From positions 248,001 through 312,000 of the forward strand of contig NZ_QJQX01000054.1 of assembly GCF_013393185.1 (NCBI RefSeq): a stretch of DNA of 64,000 nucleotides. Direction: 5' to 3'. Under the pieces are notes generated by a model. It saw only the letters and a list, made by a program, of their open reading frames with translations. It was not told the origin of the DNA and did not search any database. This DNA comes from Sphingobium lactosutens. GTDB taxonomy: Bacteria > Pseudomonadota > Alphaproteobacteria > Sphingomonadales > Sphingomonadaceae. Position 1 is the first letter of the stretch, and each line of letters starts with the position of its first letter. Position numbers and translations under genes: made by a program. Of this stretch, positions 1 to 8,910 are shown piece by piece.

Positions 1-871
1 GCGGGGCCAATTCCTCGCGCGAATCGAAGCGGGGCATGAACCGCTCGCCGCCGCCCGGTACGCCGGGCGGCAGCTTCAGATGCCCGCCTTCGCCGCGCAC
101 CGCTTCGGTGATCAGGAAATTCTTGACCTCCAGATTGTAGAGGCAGGTCGGGTGGAACTGGTTCATCTCCATGTTCGACACCCGGCAACCCGCGCGCCAG
201 GCCATGGCGATGCCGTCGCCGGTCGCGCCACGCGGCGCGGTGGAAAAAAGATAGGTACGCCCCGCCCCCCCGGTGCAGAGGATCGTCGCGCGACCGAGGA
301 TCGCGTCGACATGGCCGGTCTTCCTGTTGAAGGCGTAGACGCCCCAGACATGGCCGTCGCCCGAATAGCGTTCGCCATGGCGGCTGGTGATGAGGTCGAT
401 CGCGACCAGATCCTCAACCAGCGTGATGTTCGGATTGGCCCGCGCGGCTTTCAGGAGAGCGACCTGCACCGCATGGCCGGTGGCGTCGTCGACATGGACG
501 ATCCGCCGGTGGCTGTGGCCACCCTCGCGGGTCAGGTGCCAGCGTTCGCCGAATTCCTCACCACCGTTAAACGGCACGCCCAGTTCGGCCAGACGCTCGA
601 TCGCGGCAGGGGCTTCGGACACGACGAATTCGACCGTCGCCTGGTCATTGAGACCGGCGCCCGCGACCATCGTGTCATGGACATGTGCCTCGAAACTGTC
701 ACCCGCGTCGAGTACGGCGGCAATGCCGCCCTGCGCCCAGTTGGTGGACCCACCGTCGAGCGCGCCCTTGGCCAGCACCAGAACTTTGCGGTCCTGCGCG
801 AGGTTGATGGCGGCTGTCAGCCCGGCGGCGCCGGAACCGATGATGACGACGTCATGGGTGGTGGTGGGCAT
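1..871 (-). CDS. nadB: L-aspartate oxidase, C-terminus cut by window edge
   Basis: This FAD-dependent enzyme oxidises L-aspartate to iminoaspartate, the first step of de novo NAD synthesis, in the cytoplasm. The reverse strand reads in frame from ATG at 871 to the left edge, giving about 290 of the roughly 530 residues expected. The N-terminus has the Rossmann dinucleotide motif (GSGAAG, residues 12-17) and the flavoprotein segment GGSTNWAQGGIAAV near 40-53. Further in it has the HSHRRIVH and GHAVQ region of the succinate dehydrogenase/aspartate oxidase family. Length and the missing capping-domain context leave a small chance of another fumarate-reductase-like flavoprotein, but the GGSTNWAQGG stretch is typical of NadB. 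The stop codon and any nadA/nadC neighbours lie outside the window. Confidence 0.88.
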   Translation of the reverse strand, partial: MPTTTHDVVIIGSGAAGLTAAINLAQDRKVLVLAKGALDGGSTNWAQGGIAAVLDAGDSFEAHVHDTMVAGAGLNDQATVEFVVSEAPAAIERLAELGVPFNGGEEFGERWHLTREGGHSHRRIVHVDDATGHAVQVALLKAARANPNITLVEDLVAIDLITSRHGERYSGDGHVWGVYAFNRKTGHVDAILGRATILCTGGAGRTYLFSTAPRGATGDGIAMAWRAGCRVSNMEMNQFHPTCLYNLEVKNFLITEAVRGEGGHLKLPPGVPGGGERFMPRFDSREELAP

Positions 872-905
872 TGTCGTTCTCGATATATCGGGCCTGTTTC
901 CTATC

Positions 906-967
906 CCGTTCGCTTCGAGCTTGTCGAGAATGTTGCGTACAGTTCTCGACAGGCTCGAATCGAACGG
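906..967. repeat. Palindromic intergenic repeat (CCGTTCG...CGAACGG)
   Basis: An imperfect inverted repeat lies between nadB and the ABC ATPase gene. The outer arms are CCGTTCG (906-912) and CGAACGG (961-967). Inner arms TTGTCGAGAA and TTCTCGACAG pair around a short loop. Related copies with the same CGAACGG end occur at 17960-18083 and 34835-34861. This type of dispersed palindrome is common in sphingomonad genomes. It may also end transcription of the converging or tandem units here, which is inference. Confidence 0.65.
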
Positions 968-973
968 AGGTCG

Positions 974-1900
974 CTAGGCCGCCGCCGTCAGATTGAGGAA
1001 GACATCCTCCAGGTCGGGATCGCGCGTCACCACGTCGACGATCGACAGGCCGCTCGCCTGCACGGCGCTCAGCACCTGCCCAGCATTGGCTCGGTCTTTC
1101 ATATAGGTGATGGTGAGCGTGCGCTCGCCCGACAGTTCGACCTTCTCGAAACAGGGCGCATCAGGAGCGATCGTCACGTCGCGGTCGACCGTTACCTGCA
1201 CCACCTTCTCCTGCGCCATGGCGATCAGTTCGCGGGTCGGCTTGTCGGTGATGACCTTGCCATGGTTGATGATGCCGATGCGATCGCACAGCTCCTCCGC
1301 CTCTTCCAGATAGTGGGTCGTCAGCACGATCGTCACGCCCCGTGCATTGAGTTCGCGCACATAGGCCCAGAGCTGCTGGCGCAACTGCACGTCGACGCCG
1401 GCGGTCGGTTCGTCCAGCACCAGGATCGGCGGGCTGTGCACCATCGCCTTGGCCACCAGCAGCCGGCGCTTCATGCCGCCCGACAGGGTACGGGCATAGG
1501 CATTGGCCTTGTCTTCCAGATGCACGGCGCGCAGCAATTCCATCGACCGGCGCCTTTCCTTGGGCACGCCGTAGAAGCCGGCCTGATTCTCCAGCGTCTC
1601 GAACGGGGTGAAGAAGGGGTCGAAGACGATTTCCTGCGGCACGATGCCGATGCTGTTCTTGCTGTTGCGCGGGTTGGCGTCGATGTCGAAGCCCCAGATG
1701 CGGACGTCACCCGCCGTCTTGTTCACCATGCCGGCGAGGATATTGATCGTGGTCGACTTGCCCGCGCCATTGGGGCCAAGCAGCCCGTAAATCTGCCCGC
1801 GCGGGATGGTGAGGTTGATCCCGTCGAGCGCGCACTTGCCGCCCTTATAGACCTTGGTCAGGTTGCGGATTTCGATCGCGGGGGTGGGGCTGTCGGTCAT
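974..1900 (-). CDS. ABC-2 type exporter ATP-binding protein
   Basis: Cytoplasmic ATPase subunit of an ABC-2 type exporter (DrrA/CcmA/YadG-like), 308 residues. It shows Walker A GPNGAGKST (about 42-50), a Q-loop (IVPQE), the signature LSGGMKRR (about 139-146), Walker B ILVLDEP and a switch histidine in TTHYLEEAEEL. The roughly 100-residue C-terminal extension is usual for drug, heme or polysaccharide exporters of this class. The start at 1900 gives a family-typical N-terminus (AIEIRNLTKVYKGG). No permease gene is adjacent in the window, so the substrate cannot be stated. The nearest relatives by motif are YadG-type ATPases. It is transcribed in the same direction as nadB but separated from it by a palindromic repeat. 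Confidence 0.85.
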   Translation of the reverse strand: MTDSPTPAIEIRNLTKVYKGGKCALDGINLTIPRGQIYGLLGPNGAGKSTTINILAGMVNKTAGDVRIWGFDIDANPRNSKNSIGIVPQEIVFDPFFTPFETLENQAGFYGVPKERRRSMELLRAVHLEDKANAYARTLSGGMKRRLLVAKAMVHSPPILVLDEPTAGVDVQLRQQLWAYVRELNARGVTIVLTTHYLEEAEELCDRIGIINHGKVITDKPTRELIAMAQEKVVQVTVDRDVTIAPDAPCFEKVELSGERTLTITYMKDRANAGQVLSAVQASGLSIVDVVTRDPDLEDVFLNLTAAA

Positions 1901-2038
1901 GGCTGATCTCTATGGGGATCGAAGGCGGGGAAGGAAAGGGGGCTGATTGCCCCTGGCATTGCTCCAGCCGCGCCATCCGCTCTTTCATATTAGATAGCTC
2001 TTGGTTTTTCAGCGCTTCGCCTTACATCGGAGCAGTAT

Positions 2039-2058
2039 TTGCGAGTGATTATCAATTG
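2039..2058. promoter_or_regulatory. Possible Fur-like site over the fumC leader
   Basis: The AT-rich stretch TTGCGAGTGATTATCAATTG just before the fumC ribosome-binding site contains TGATTATCA and loosely resembles half of a Fur/iron box. In some proteobacteria the iron-independent fumarase gene fumC is Fur-repressed, which makes the position suggestive. The dyad is poor, so this is a weak proposal. Confidence 0.2.
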
Positions 2059-2068
2059 GGAGTAATGC

Positions 2069-3454
2069 ATGTCCGCTACCCGCACCGAGACCGACAGCAT
2101 CGGCGCCATCGAGGTTCCCGCCGACGCGTATTGGGGCGCGCAGACGCAGCGCAGCATCGAGAATTTTCCCTTCGGTGCGACCGAGCGCATGCCGATCGGC
2201 ATCGTCCATGCGCAGGCAATCGTGAAGCAGGCGGCGGCACGGGTGAATGCCAAACATGGCCTTGATGCCGGGATCGTCTCGGGGATCGAGAATGCGGCGC
2301 AGCAGATCGTCTCGGGCGCGCTCGACGAGCAGTTCCCGCTCGTCATCTGGCAGACGGGCAGTGGTACCCAGACCAACATGAACGTCAATGAAGTGATCGC
2401 GGGCTACGCCAATGAGCAGCTGGCCGGCACGCGCGGCGGCAAGAGTCCGGTCCATCCCAACGACCATGTGAATATGAGCCAGTCGTCGAACGACAGCTTC
2501 CCGACCGCGTTGCACGTCGCCACCGTGCTGGCGACGCGCGACCGGCTGATCCCTGCGCTCGAAAAGCTGACCGGCGCGCTGACGGCCAAGGCGGAGGCCT
2601 GGGGCCACATCGTCAAGATCGGTCGCACCCATACGCAGGACGCCACGCCGCTGACGCTGGGGCAGGAATTTTCCGGCTATGCTGCGCAACTGGTCAGCAG
2701 CCGGGCGCGGATCGAAGGCGCCCTCAACGGCAATATCCGCAAGCTGGCGATCGGCGGCACCGCAGTCGGCACCGGCCTCAATGCGCCCGATGGCTGGGCG
2801 GACGACATGACCGCCGCGATCAGTGACATTGCCGGCACCGACTTTGAAAGTGCGCCCAACAAGTTCGAGCAGCTGGCGGCCAAGGATGGCCTCGTCTTCT
2901 TCTCCGGCGCGCTCAACACGCTGGCGGTGGCTCTGACCAAGATCGCCAACGACATCCGCTTCCTGGGATCGGGACCGCGTTCGGGTCTGGGCGAACTGGA
3001 CCTGCCCGCCAATGAGCCGGGCAGCTCGATCATGCCGGGCAAGGTCAACCCGACCCAGTGCGAATCGCTTACCATGGTCGCGGCGCAGGTGATCGGCAAT
3101 CATCAGGCCGTCACCGTCGGCGGCATGCAGGGGCATTTCGAACTCAATGTCTTCATGCCGCTGATCGGCGCCAATGTGCTGCGTTCCATCCATCTGCTCA
3201 GTGTCGGCATGGAAAGCTTCGCCGAACGTTGCGTCGACGGGCTTGTGGCCAATGAAGCCCGGATCGCCGAACTGGTTGATCGCTCGCTGATGCTGGTGAC
3301 GGCGCTGGCGCCCGAGATCGGCTATGACAATGCCGCCGCGATCGCCAAGTATGCGCACAAGAAAGGGCTGACGCTCAAGCAGGCCGGTCTGGAACTGGGG
3401 CTGGTGGACGAACCGACCTTCGACCGTCTGGTGCGGCCCGAAAATATGGTCTGA
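2069..3454 (+). CDS. fumC: Fumarate hydratase class II
   Basis: Homotetrameric, iron-sulfur-free fumarase that interconverts fumarate and L-malate in the TCA cycle. The 461-residue length is exactly that of the family. Motifs include the N-terminal [13 protein letters not shown], the substrate-binding GSGTQTNMN segment, the conserved [16 protein letters not shown] and the fumarase/aspartase signature [11 protein letters not shown] near residues 316-326. The start at 2069 has GGGAG six bases upstream. Upstream ATG codons in the leader (such as 2065) are not in a better context. Fumarase also consumes the fumarate released by FahA in the tyrosine pathway encoded near 33 kb. Confidence 0.97.
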   Translation: MSATRTETDSIGAIEVPADAYWGAQTQRSIENFPFGATERMPIGIVHAQAIVKQAAARVNAKHGLDAGIVSGIENAAQQIVSGALDEQFPLVIWQTGSGTQTNMNVNEVIAGYANEQLAGTRGGKSPVHPNDHVNMSQSSNDSFPTALHVATVLATRDRLIPALEKLTGALTAKAEAWGHIVKIGRTHTQDATPLTLGQEFSGYAAQLVSSRARIEGALNGNIRKLAIGGTAVGTGLNAPDGWADDMTAAISDIAGTDFESAPNKFEQLAAKDGLVFFSGALNTLAVALTKIANDIRFLGSGPRSGLGELDLPANEPGSSIMPGKVNPTQCESLTMVAAQVIGNHQAVTVGGMQGHFELNVFMPLIGANVLRSIHLLSVGMESFAERCVDGLVANEARIAELVDRSLMLVTALAPEIGYDNAAAIAKYAHKKGLTLKQAGLELGLVDEPTFDRLVRPENMV

Positions 3455-3502
3455 TCCAGATCAACTGGCGGAACGGACGGGCCTGCGATACATTGAGGTA
3501 AT

Positions 3503-3850
3503 ATGAAAAAGCCGCTCGCCCCGTCCGCCCCGCTCGTGACCATCCGGCCGCCCAAGAAGGCGGGGTTGCTGCGAAAGGCGGCGCGTTTGGGCGCGACCAT
3601 CGTCGCCGCGCGGGTCGCAGCCGGAACGGGCAAGAAGGGCGTCGTCGGCCTGCTCGCGGGGGCGGGAGCCAAGCGGCTCATCATGCGCTATCCGGCCGGC
3701 GCGCTGTTCGTGACCGGAGCCTATATGGCAGGCAAACTCTATGAGGCGAAGCGCGAGGCTGACCGGAAACGCGCAATCAAGGCGATTCCCGACGGCGCCG
3801 CCCAGCCGATCTTGATGGATGAGGCGCGAAGACAACGCGCAAAGCTTTAA
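3503..3850 (+). CDS. Hypothetical small basic protein
   Basis: 115 residues, rich in Ala, Gly, Lys and Arg. Hydrophobic alanine/glycine-rich stretches (about 25-60 and 65-80) are followed by a charged C-terminal helix (EAKREADRKRAIKAI). It lies 48 bp after fumC in the same direction with AGGTAAT before the start, so it could be co-transcribed. I do not recognise the family. It could be a small membrane-associated protein, but no clean transmembrane helix is visible. Codon usage matches its neighbours. Confidence 0.6.
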   Translation: MKKPLAPSAPLVTIRPPKKAGLLRKAARLGATIVAARVAAGTGKKGVVGLLAGAGAKRLIMRYPAGALFVTGAYMAGKLYEAKREADRKRAIKAIPDGAAQPILMDEARRQRAKL

Positions 3851-3983
3851 CCATATTTGCGACAATGCGTGCCGGATTCGGCATGATCTGCCCGGCTTTA
3901 TGATATCCGGCTAACATCCGGATTTGCGTTCAGGACATACACTCCTCGCATAGCAGCAACGATGTTGCCCTGCGGAGAGTGTG

Positions 3984-5027
3984 ATGAATGATTCTGACAC
4001 CTCGGCCGGGAAATCGGCAGCCGATGCGGTTCAATCGAAGCAGCAGCGGCAATTATGGATGGATTTGCTGCGCGGGATCGCCATCCTGATGGTCATGTCC
4101 TTCCATTCGGCGACCATACTTGCACGGCAAGGCTATCCCGTTCCTTCGATATTAAGTGATTTCAACCAGTTGTTTGTTCTTTACCGGATGCCGACGCTGG
4201 TGTTCCTGTCCGGATCGCTGCTTGCGGGATCCTTCGGCAAAGGGATGGTGCTTTATCTTCTGGGCAAGGGGCGGCGGATTTTCTGGCCGCTGCTGCTATG
4301 GTCGCTTCTCTATTCCTTCATCATCGGTCCGCCGGTCCATGACGTGGAACAATTGCGCAAATATCTGACCGGGCAATCCTATCTCTGGTTCCTGTCCTTT
4401 ATCCTGGTCTATTATCTGGCCGCCATTCCACTGCGCCGCATGCCCCCGCTGCTGGTCGCGGCGATCGCCTTCGGCATCGCGATCCTCGCGCCGGACGGTA
4501 CCAAGAATGGCGAGCGGCTTTTCTACCTGATGGCCTTCTTCTTTCTGGGCGCATGGGCGGGATGTCATTGGAGGCAGTGGACCCGGCTGTTGCAGGCGAG
4601 GGCGTCGTTGTTGGGCTGGGTCATGATCGTCGTCGGATCGGTCGCGTCCGTAACCTATCATTTGAGCTACGGCCCGCTCTATGCCGTCCCCGCGATGTGC
4701 TTCATCCTCACGGTCAGCGCGACGGCCTTCCGGATACAGGCCGACCGCCACTGCGCGCCCCTGATCTTTATCGGTCAGAATTCGCTCATCTTCTATGTAT
4801 CCCATTTCATCATCATCTATCTCGTCATGGGCCTGTGTCGCAGCCTGGGCGTCGCGGCGGCGGTGGCGACGATCGCGTCCTTCCCGATCGCCCTGTTTGT
4901 CGGGATGGTGCTGGTCGTGGCCGCGCGCATGAACCGGCTGGTGAATCTGCTGTTCGTCGCGCCACCGCTTCCCCGCCGTCTGGTCGGCGCGCTGCAGGCG
5001 GTGGAACGGCGCTTCGTGCCTGCCTGA
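3984..5027 (+). CDS. Acyltransferase family 3 membrane protein
   Basis: Integral membrane acyltransferase (Acyl_transf_3, OatA/NolL-like), 347 residues with about ten hydrophobic helices. The N-terminal MDLLRGIAILMVMSFHS motif, with its catalytic-type histidine, is diagnostic. Such enzymes transfer acetyl or other acyl groups from the cytoplasm to periplasmic or surface glycans, or to small molecules. The target here is unknown. I prefer the ATG at 3984 over the GTG at 3981 because GGAGAG lies four bases upstream. A short dyad (ACACTC...GAGTGT) precedes the gene. It is followed 59 bp later by gmk, which is unrelated in function. Confidence 0.85.
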   Translation: MNDSDTSAGKSAADAVQSKQQRQLWMDLLRGIAILMVMSFHSATILARQGYPVPSILSDFNQLFVLYRMPTLVFLSGSLLAGSFGKGMVLYLLGKGRRIFWPLLLWSLLYSFIIGPPVHDVEQLRKYLTGQSYLWFLSFILVYYLAAIPLRRMPPLLVAAIAFGIAILAPDGTKNGERLFYLMAFFFLGAWAGCHWRQWTRLLQARASLLGWVMIVVGSVASVTYHLSYGPLYAVPAMCFILTVSATAFRIQADRHCAPLIFIGQNSLIFYVSHFIIIYLVMGLCRSLGVAAAVATIASFPIALFVGMVLVVAARMNRLVNLLFVAPPLPRRLVGALQAVERRFVPA

Positions 5028-5086
5028 CGATCCGGCCCCGCACGCTGCCCTCTTGCAAATCGGCGGCGAGAACGTCACTAGCGGTC

Positions 5087-5752
5087 ATGGCCGACAGCAT
5101 CCCTACCGAAACGCCCGATTTCAAGCGCCGCGGCGTGCTTTTCGTTCTGTCCTCGCCCTCGGGCGCGGGCAAGTCCACCATCGCGCGCAAGCTGCTTGCC
5201 GCAGAAACCGATCTGTCCATGTCGGTGTCCGCCACGACCCGGCCGATGCGGCCGGGGGAAGTCGACGGCAAGGATTATCATTTCGTCGATCTGGAAGAGT
5301 TTCGCCGGATGACGGCGGATCATGAGTTCCTCGAATGGGCGCATGTTTTCGGCCAGCGCTACGGCACGCCGCGCGCGCCGGTGGAAGCGATGCTGAAATC
5401 GGGCAAGGACGTGCTGTTCGACATCGACTGGCAGGGCGCGCAACAGTTGCACCAGATTGCCGGCGGCGACGTCGTCCGCATCTTCATCCTGCCGCCCTCG
5501 ATGGAGGAACTGGAGCGCCGCCTGCGCGGTCGCGCCACCGACAGCGACGAGGTGATCGAGGGCCGCATGGCGCGCGCGGCGGGCGAGATCGCCCACTGGG
5601 ACGGCTATGACTATGTGCTCTGCAATGTCGATGCGGAGGATTGCTTCCAGCGGGTGCAGACTATCCTGCACGCCGAACGCATGAAGCGCAGCCGCCAGAC
5701 CGGCCTGATCGGCTTTATCCGCAGGCTGAGCCGCTACCATCAGGAGGATTGA
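5087..5752 (+). CDS. gmk: Guanylate kinase
   Basis: Cytoplasmic enzyme phosphorylating GMP to GDP with ATP, essential for GTP and dGTP supply. 221 residues. P-loop SPSGAGKST lies near 23-31. GMP-binding residues are in TTRPMRPGEVDGKDYHFV, followed by the FLEWAHVFGQRYGTP and DIDWQGAQQL segments. The frame stays open far upstream into the acyltransferase gene. The ATG at 5087 is chosen because homology begins with FKRRGVLFVLSSPSG a few residues later. The gene ends 15 bp before the converging midA stop. Confidence 0.95.
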   Translation: MADSIPTETPDFKRRGVLFVLSSPSGAGKSTIARKLLAAETDLSMSVSATTRPMRPGEVDGKDYHFVDLEEFRRMTADHEFLEWAHVFGQRYGTPRAPVEAMLKSGKDVLFDIDWQGAQQLHQIAGGDVVRIFILPPSMEELERRLRGRATDSDEVIEGRMARAAGEIAHWDGYDYVLCNVDAEDCFQRVQTILHAERMKRSRQTGLIGFIRRLSRYHQED

Positions 5753-5767
5753 TCCTCCTTACGGCGG

Positions 5768-6862
5768 CTATTTCCCGAACCCCGCTGGGTCGGCCCAATC
5801 CGGATGGGTCCAGGCCATTGCCTTGAATAAAGTCCCCATCTCCGCCTTGTCGGTCAGGCGGTGGCGCGCAATTTCTACGTTCTGCGCACGGGCGGGAGCA
5901 CTGCGCGCCAACTGATCGGCGCGGGCGTCGATGCCGAGCTGGCGCAGGAAATCGCCCTGGCCGACCGGACCATGAACGCGCAGCCCCGCCTGCCGTGCCA
6001 TATTGCCCAGCACAGTAAAATCGACATGGGTGGTCAGATCCACCTCGCCCGGATCGGCGAAGGGATCGGCAAACTTGTGCGCCTTCACCGCCTGCAACGT
6101 GTCGCCCAGCGCCGGGCCTTCATAGCCATAGTCGATCAGGATCGCCGCGCCGCCCTGCCGCGCGATGCGGTGGGCGAGGGCATAGGCGATCCCCGCGCCG
6201 ACGATCGGCGACTCGATGATCGCGCCTTCGGGCGCTTCGTTCGCCATCGGCGGCAGACCGGATTCGATACGGCGATAGCCGGCCACGGGAATGAAGCGGC
6301 CCGCCTCTTCGCGGGCGATCACCACCCGCTCGCGCCACTCATCGCCGACGCGGATGCACTGGCGGACGGGCAGGGCATCGAAAAACTCGTTTGCGACAAC
6401 CAGCAGCGGCCCCTGATCGGGCAGGCTGTCGATGCTGTCATGATGGATCACATGGGGCAGCAGCGCGCTCTGCCGGTCGCGCAGCGAGGGGCTGGTTTCG
6501 ACCAGATGCGCCTTGGAGGCGAGCGCCGCGCGCTCCATTGCCCGCAGCGCATCCGCCGCCAGCGTGCCGCGGCCCGGCCCCAGTTCGACATAGGCGGCTT
6601 CGGGCCGACGACCCGATCGCATCCAGACATCGGCCAGCGCCAGCCCGACCAGTTCGCCGAACATCTGGCTGATTTCCGGCGCGGTGGTGAAGTCGCCATC
6701 CGCGCCCAGCGGGTCGCGGGTGGCGTAATAATGCTGATTCGCCTCGCCGATATAATAAGCGACCGAGATGGGGCCGCCCGAGGCGATCTGCCGCGCCAGT
6801 CGGTCGGCTAGCGGGAGTTCGTCAGCCGACGGGTTTTCAGCTGACAAGTTTTCAGCTGACAC
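5768..6862 (-). CDS. MidA/NDUFAF7-type class I SAM-dependent methyltransferase
   Basis: Member of the DUF185/MidA family, the bacterial relatives of mitochondrial NDUFAF7, which methylates an arginine of a complex I subunit. 364 residues with [15 protein letters not shown], the SAM-binding [29 protein letters not shown] and LIDYGYEG. The reading frame begins with a GTG that overlaps the 3' end of lgt by 11 bp, so the two are translationally coupled. The first residues ([13 protein letters not shown]) come from a 15-bp tandem duplication, so the functional start may be slightly downstream. The bacterial substrate is not established. Confidence 0.88.
   Translation of the reverse strand: MSAENLSAENPSADELPLADRLARQIASGGPISVAYYIGEANQHYYATRDPLGADGDFTTAPEISQMFGELVGLALADVWMRSGRRPEAAYVELGPGRGTLAADALRAMERAALASKAHLVETSPSLRDRQSALLPHVIHHDSIDSLPDQGPLLVVANEFFDALPVRQCIRVGDEWRERVVIAREEAGRFIPVAGYRRIESGLPPMANEAPEGAIIESPIVGAGIAYALAHRIARQGGAAILIDYGYEGPALGDTLQAVKAHKFADPFADPGEVDLTTHVDFTVLGNMARQAGLRVHGPVGQGDFLRQLGIDARADQLARSAPARAQNVEIARHRLTDKAEMGTLFKAMAWTHPDWADPAGFGK
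6838..6862. repeat. Short tandem duplication at the lgt/midA junction
   Basis: On the reverse strand GTCAGCTGAAAAC is repeated directly after 15 bp and followed by a third diverged unit (GTCGGCTGAC). The repeat encodes the SAEN-SAEN-SADE start of MidA and carries the lgt stop codon in its first unit. It looks like slippage at the junction. Confidence 0.7.
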
Positions 6863-7718
6863 TGGCGGCGCCCGCCACCGGCTCGACGCGCAGACGGCGG
6901 CCCTTGGCGGTGACGATCAGATAAAGGCCGCCAAGGATCATCGGAATGCACAGCCACTGACCCATGTGCAGGCCGGTGCGGGCGGCGAACTCCATCAGCT
7001 GGGCGTCGGCCTCGCGGAAATATTCAACGGCGAAGCGGAAGCAGCCATAGCCGAAGACGAAGATGCCGACGAGCATCCCCGGCTTGTAGCGCGCGCGCGT
7101 CTTCCAGAAGGCGAAGGCCAGGATCAGGAACAGCACGACGCCTTCCAGCACGGCTTCATACAGCTGGCTGGGATGGCGGGGGAAGGGGCCGCCGGTCGGG
7201 AAAATGATCGCCCAGGGTACGTCCGTTTCCTTGCCCCAAAGCTCGCCGTTCACGAAATTGGCGAGGCGGCCAAAGAACAGGCCGAAGGGTACGACGCAAG
7301 CGACATAGTCGTGGATGCGCAGCCAGCTGAGCTTTTCCTTCCACGCCATGTAGAGGATGCCGACCGACACGCCCGCCGCGCCGCCATGGAAGGACATGCC
7401 GCCATTCCAGAGCTTGAATATATCCAGCGGATGCTGGAGAATTTCGGGTTGGTAGAAGATCACATAGGCGAGCCGCCCACCGATGATGATGCCCAGCGTC
7501 GCGTAGAAGATCATGTCGTCCGCATGGCGGCGCGCCATCGGCGAACCGGGCTGCGCGACCAGCTTCAGCAGATACCAGTAGCCGATCAGGATGCCGGCCA
7601 GATAGGCGAGGCTGTACCATTTCAGCGTGAAGAAGCCGAGGTCGAGGGCGACGGGATTCAGCCCCAGATCTTCAAAGCGAATGGCGCTCGAAGCGGCGGC
7701 GGCAAGGTCCAGGATCAA
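6852..7718 (-). CDS. lgt: Prolipoprotein diacylglyceryl transferase
   Basis: Inner-membrane enzyme that attaches diacylglycerol from phosphatidylglycerol to the lipobox cysteine of prolipoproteins, the first step of lipoprotein maturation. 288 residues with about seven membrane helices. Family motifs are FHGGAAG (catalytic-type histidine region), the signature [13 protein letters not shown] and RHPSQLYEA. The order in the operon is lgt then midA. Several substrates are encoded in this window: the phytase and the lipoproteins near 26.6, 40.9 and 55.2 kb. Confidence 0.96.
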   Translation of the reverse strand: MILDLAAAASSAIRFEDLGLNPVALDLGFFTLKWYSLAYLAGILIGYWYLLKLVAQPGSPMARRHADDMIFYATLGIIIGGRLAYVIFYQPEILQHPLDIFKLWNGGMSFHGGAAGVSVGILYMAWKEKLSWLRIHDYVACVVPFGLFFGRLANFVNGELWGKETDVPWAIIFPTGGPFPRHPSQLYEAVLEGVVLFLILAFAFWKTRARYKPGMLVGIFVFGYGCFRFAVEYFREADAQLMEFAARTGLHMGQWLCIPMILGGLYLIVTAKGRRLRVEPVAGAASVS

Positions 7719-7828
7719 ATCGGCTTCCCTCTATTCGGACAGGAATGACCCCATAGAGCATGGGATTGCCAAGACCAAGGGGGTCCGAAAGGGGGCGGGC
7801 GGCTTTGGCCGGTGCCGCCCCCGGGTCG

Positions 7829-8902
7829 TCATTGCGGCAGACCGAGCGCCCTGGCGATATCGTCCCAGGCGACCAGCTTGAAATTCTGCGCGGCCGTCGC
7901 GTTATGGCCGTCCTGCGCGATGAATAGGCCACGAGGATAGGTCGGGCCGAAATCGCCGAGCATCAGTTCGATGCCGTCGGTTTCCTCCGATCCGCCAATG
8001 GCGCCGTCGACTATGCGGAAACGGCCGACATAGGAGTCGTCGCTCAGCCGATAAGCGACATAGGCATTGTCGCCCTGGCTGGAGACGAGGACATAGCCGT
8101 CCTTCTCGCCGATGGGTGCGATGGCGACGCCCTCGGCATCCATGACCAGATTTTTGCCGTCCGCCGCCGCGATCTTCGTCGGCGTGGTGGAGCCGGCCGC
8201 GCGTGCGTCGAAGCGCCACAGGCCGACATCCTCCTCCGCGACATAGAGGATATGGGTGCGGTCATCGACGGCGCAGCCTTCCGACTGGGTGCCGAGTTTC
8301 ATGGTGCGGACGATCCGGCCGGTGGGCGTAGCGCCCGACGCGTCGATCGCGACCTGGTTGATCGTCCCGTCCTTCAGCACGATGAAGGCGGACAGGCCGG
8401 TCTCGTCGCGACCAAGGCAGATGCCATAGGCCTCGCCCTTGCCGCCATCGACCTTGCCCAGTGTCGTGAGCTTCGCCGTCGCCGGATCGAGCCGGAACAG
8501 CGCGATTTTGGCATTGGCGACATCATTGCGGTCGCTGGCGGCGACCAGAATGCCTTGCGTGCCATTGATCGCGACGCCATCCTTCAGGTCGACATTGTTC
8601 ACCCGACCCGCGTCGAGAAAGTCTCGCGTTTTGCCGTCGAGGCCATAGACGTAAAGGCCGGCCTTCTTGTCGGTGCCGACGATCAGGCTCTGCGCGGGAT
8701 TGGCGGCATTGCGCCAGATCGCCGGATCGTCGGCCGCATCGGCATTGGGCGTGCCGACCGGCGTTGTCTCGCCGCGCGCGGTGACATTGACCGCCGGAGT
8801 CGCATTGGCGATGCGGACTTCGACCGGCACTTCCTTTGGGACGGACGCGCAGGCGGCAAGAGCGAGCAGGCTGGCGAAGGGCAGGATATAACGGGTCATC
8901 AT
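7829..8902 (-). CDS. Beta-propeller phytase lipoprotein
   Basis: Predicted periplasmic or outer-membrane-anchored beta-propeller phytase that releases phosphate from phytate in a Ca-dependent manner. About 357 residues. The lipobox LALAAC lies near residues 13-18 of the chosen start. The propeller shows DDPAIW, NNVDLKDGV, EGCAVDD, LYVAEEDVGLWR, DAEGVAI, VSSQGDNAY and EETDGIEL, whose acidic residues bind calcium and phosphate. The start at 8902 (or 8899) lies eight bases after the stop of the phosphatase gene. The frame extends ten codons upstream but that would hide the signal peptide. Last gene of a three-gene Pho-type operon. Confidence 0.9.
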   Translation of the reverse strand: MMTRYILPFASLLALAACASVPKEVPVEVRIANATPAVNVTARGETTPVGTPNADAADDPAIWRNAANPAQSLIVGTDKKAGLYVYGLDGKTRDFLDAGRVNNVDLKDGVAINGTQGILVAASDRNDVANAKIALFRLDPATAKLTTLGKVDGGKGEAYGICLGRDETGLSAFIVLKDGTINQVAIDASGATPTGRIVRTMKLGTQSEGCAVDDRTHILYVAEEDVGLWRFDARAAGSTTPTKIAAADGKNLVMDAEGVAIAPIGEKDGYVLVSSQGDNAYVAYRLSDDSYVGRFRIVDGAIGGSEETDGIELMLGDFGPTYPRGLFIAQDGHNATAAQNFKLVAWDDIARALGLPQ

Positions 8903-8910
8903 GTCGTTTC

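Noticed and set aside
80..1906. 608-codon open frame on the forward strand
   Set aside because: It is antisense to nadB and the ABC ATPase gene, whose motifs are clear. High-GC DNA keeps the opposite strand open by codon bias.
4553..5086. N-terminal extension of guanylate kinase
   Set aside because: It is out-of-frame sequence of the acyltransferase gene; the kinase motifs begin just after 5087.
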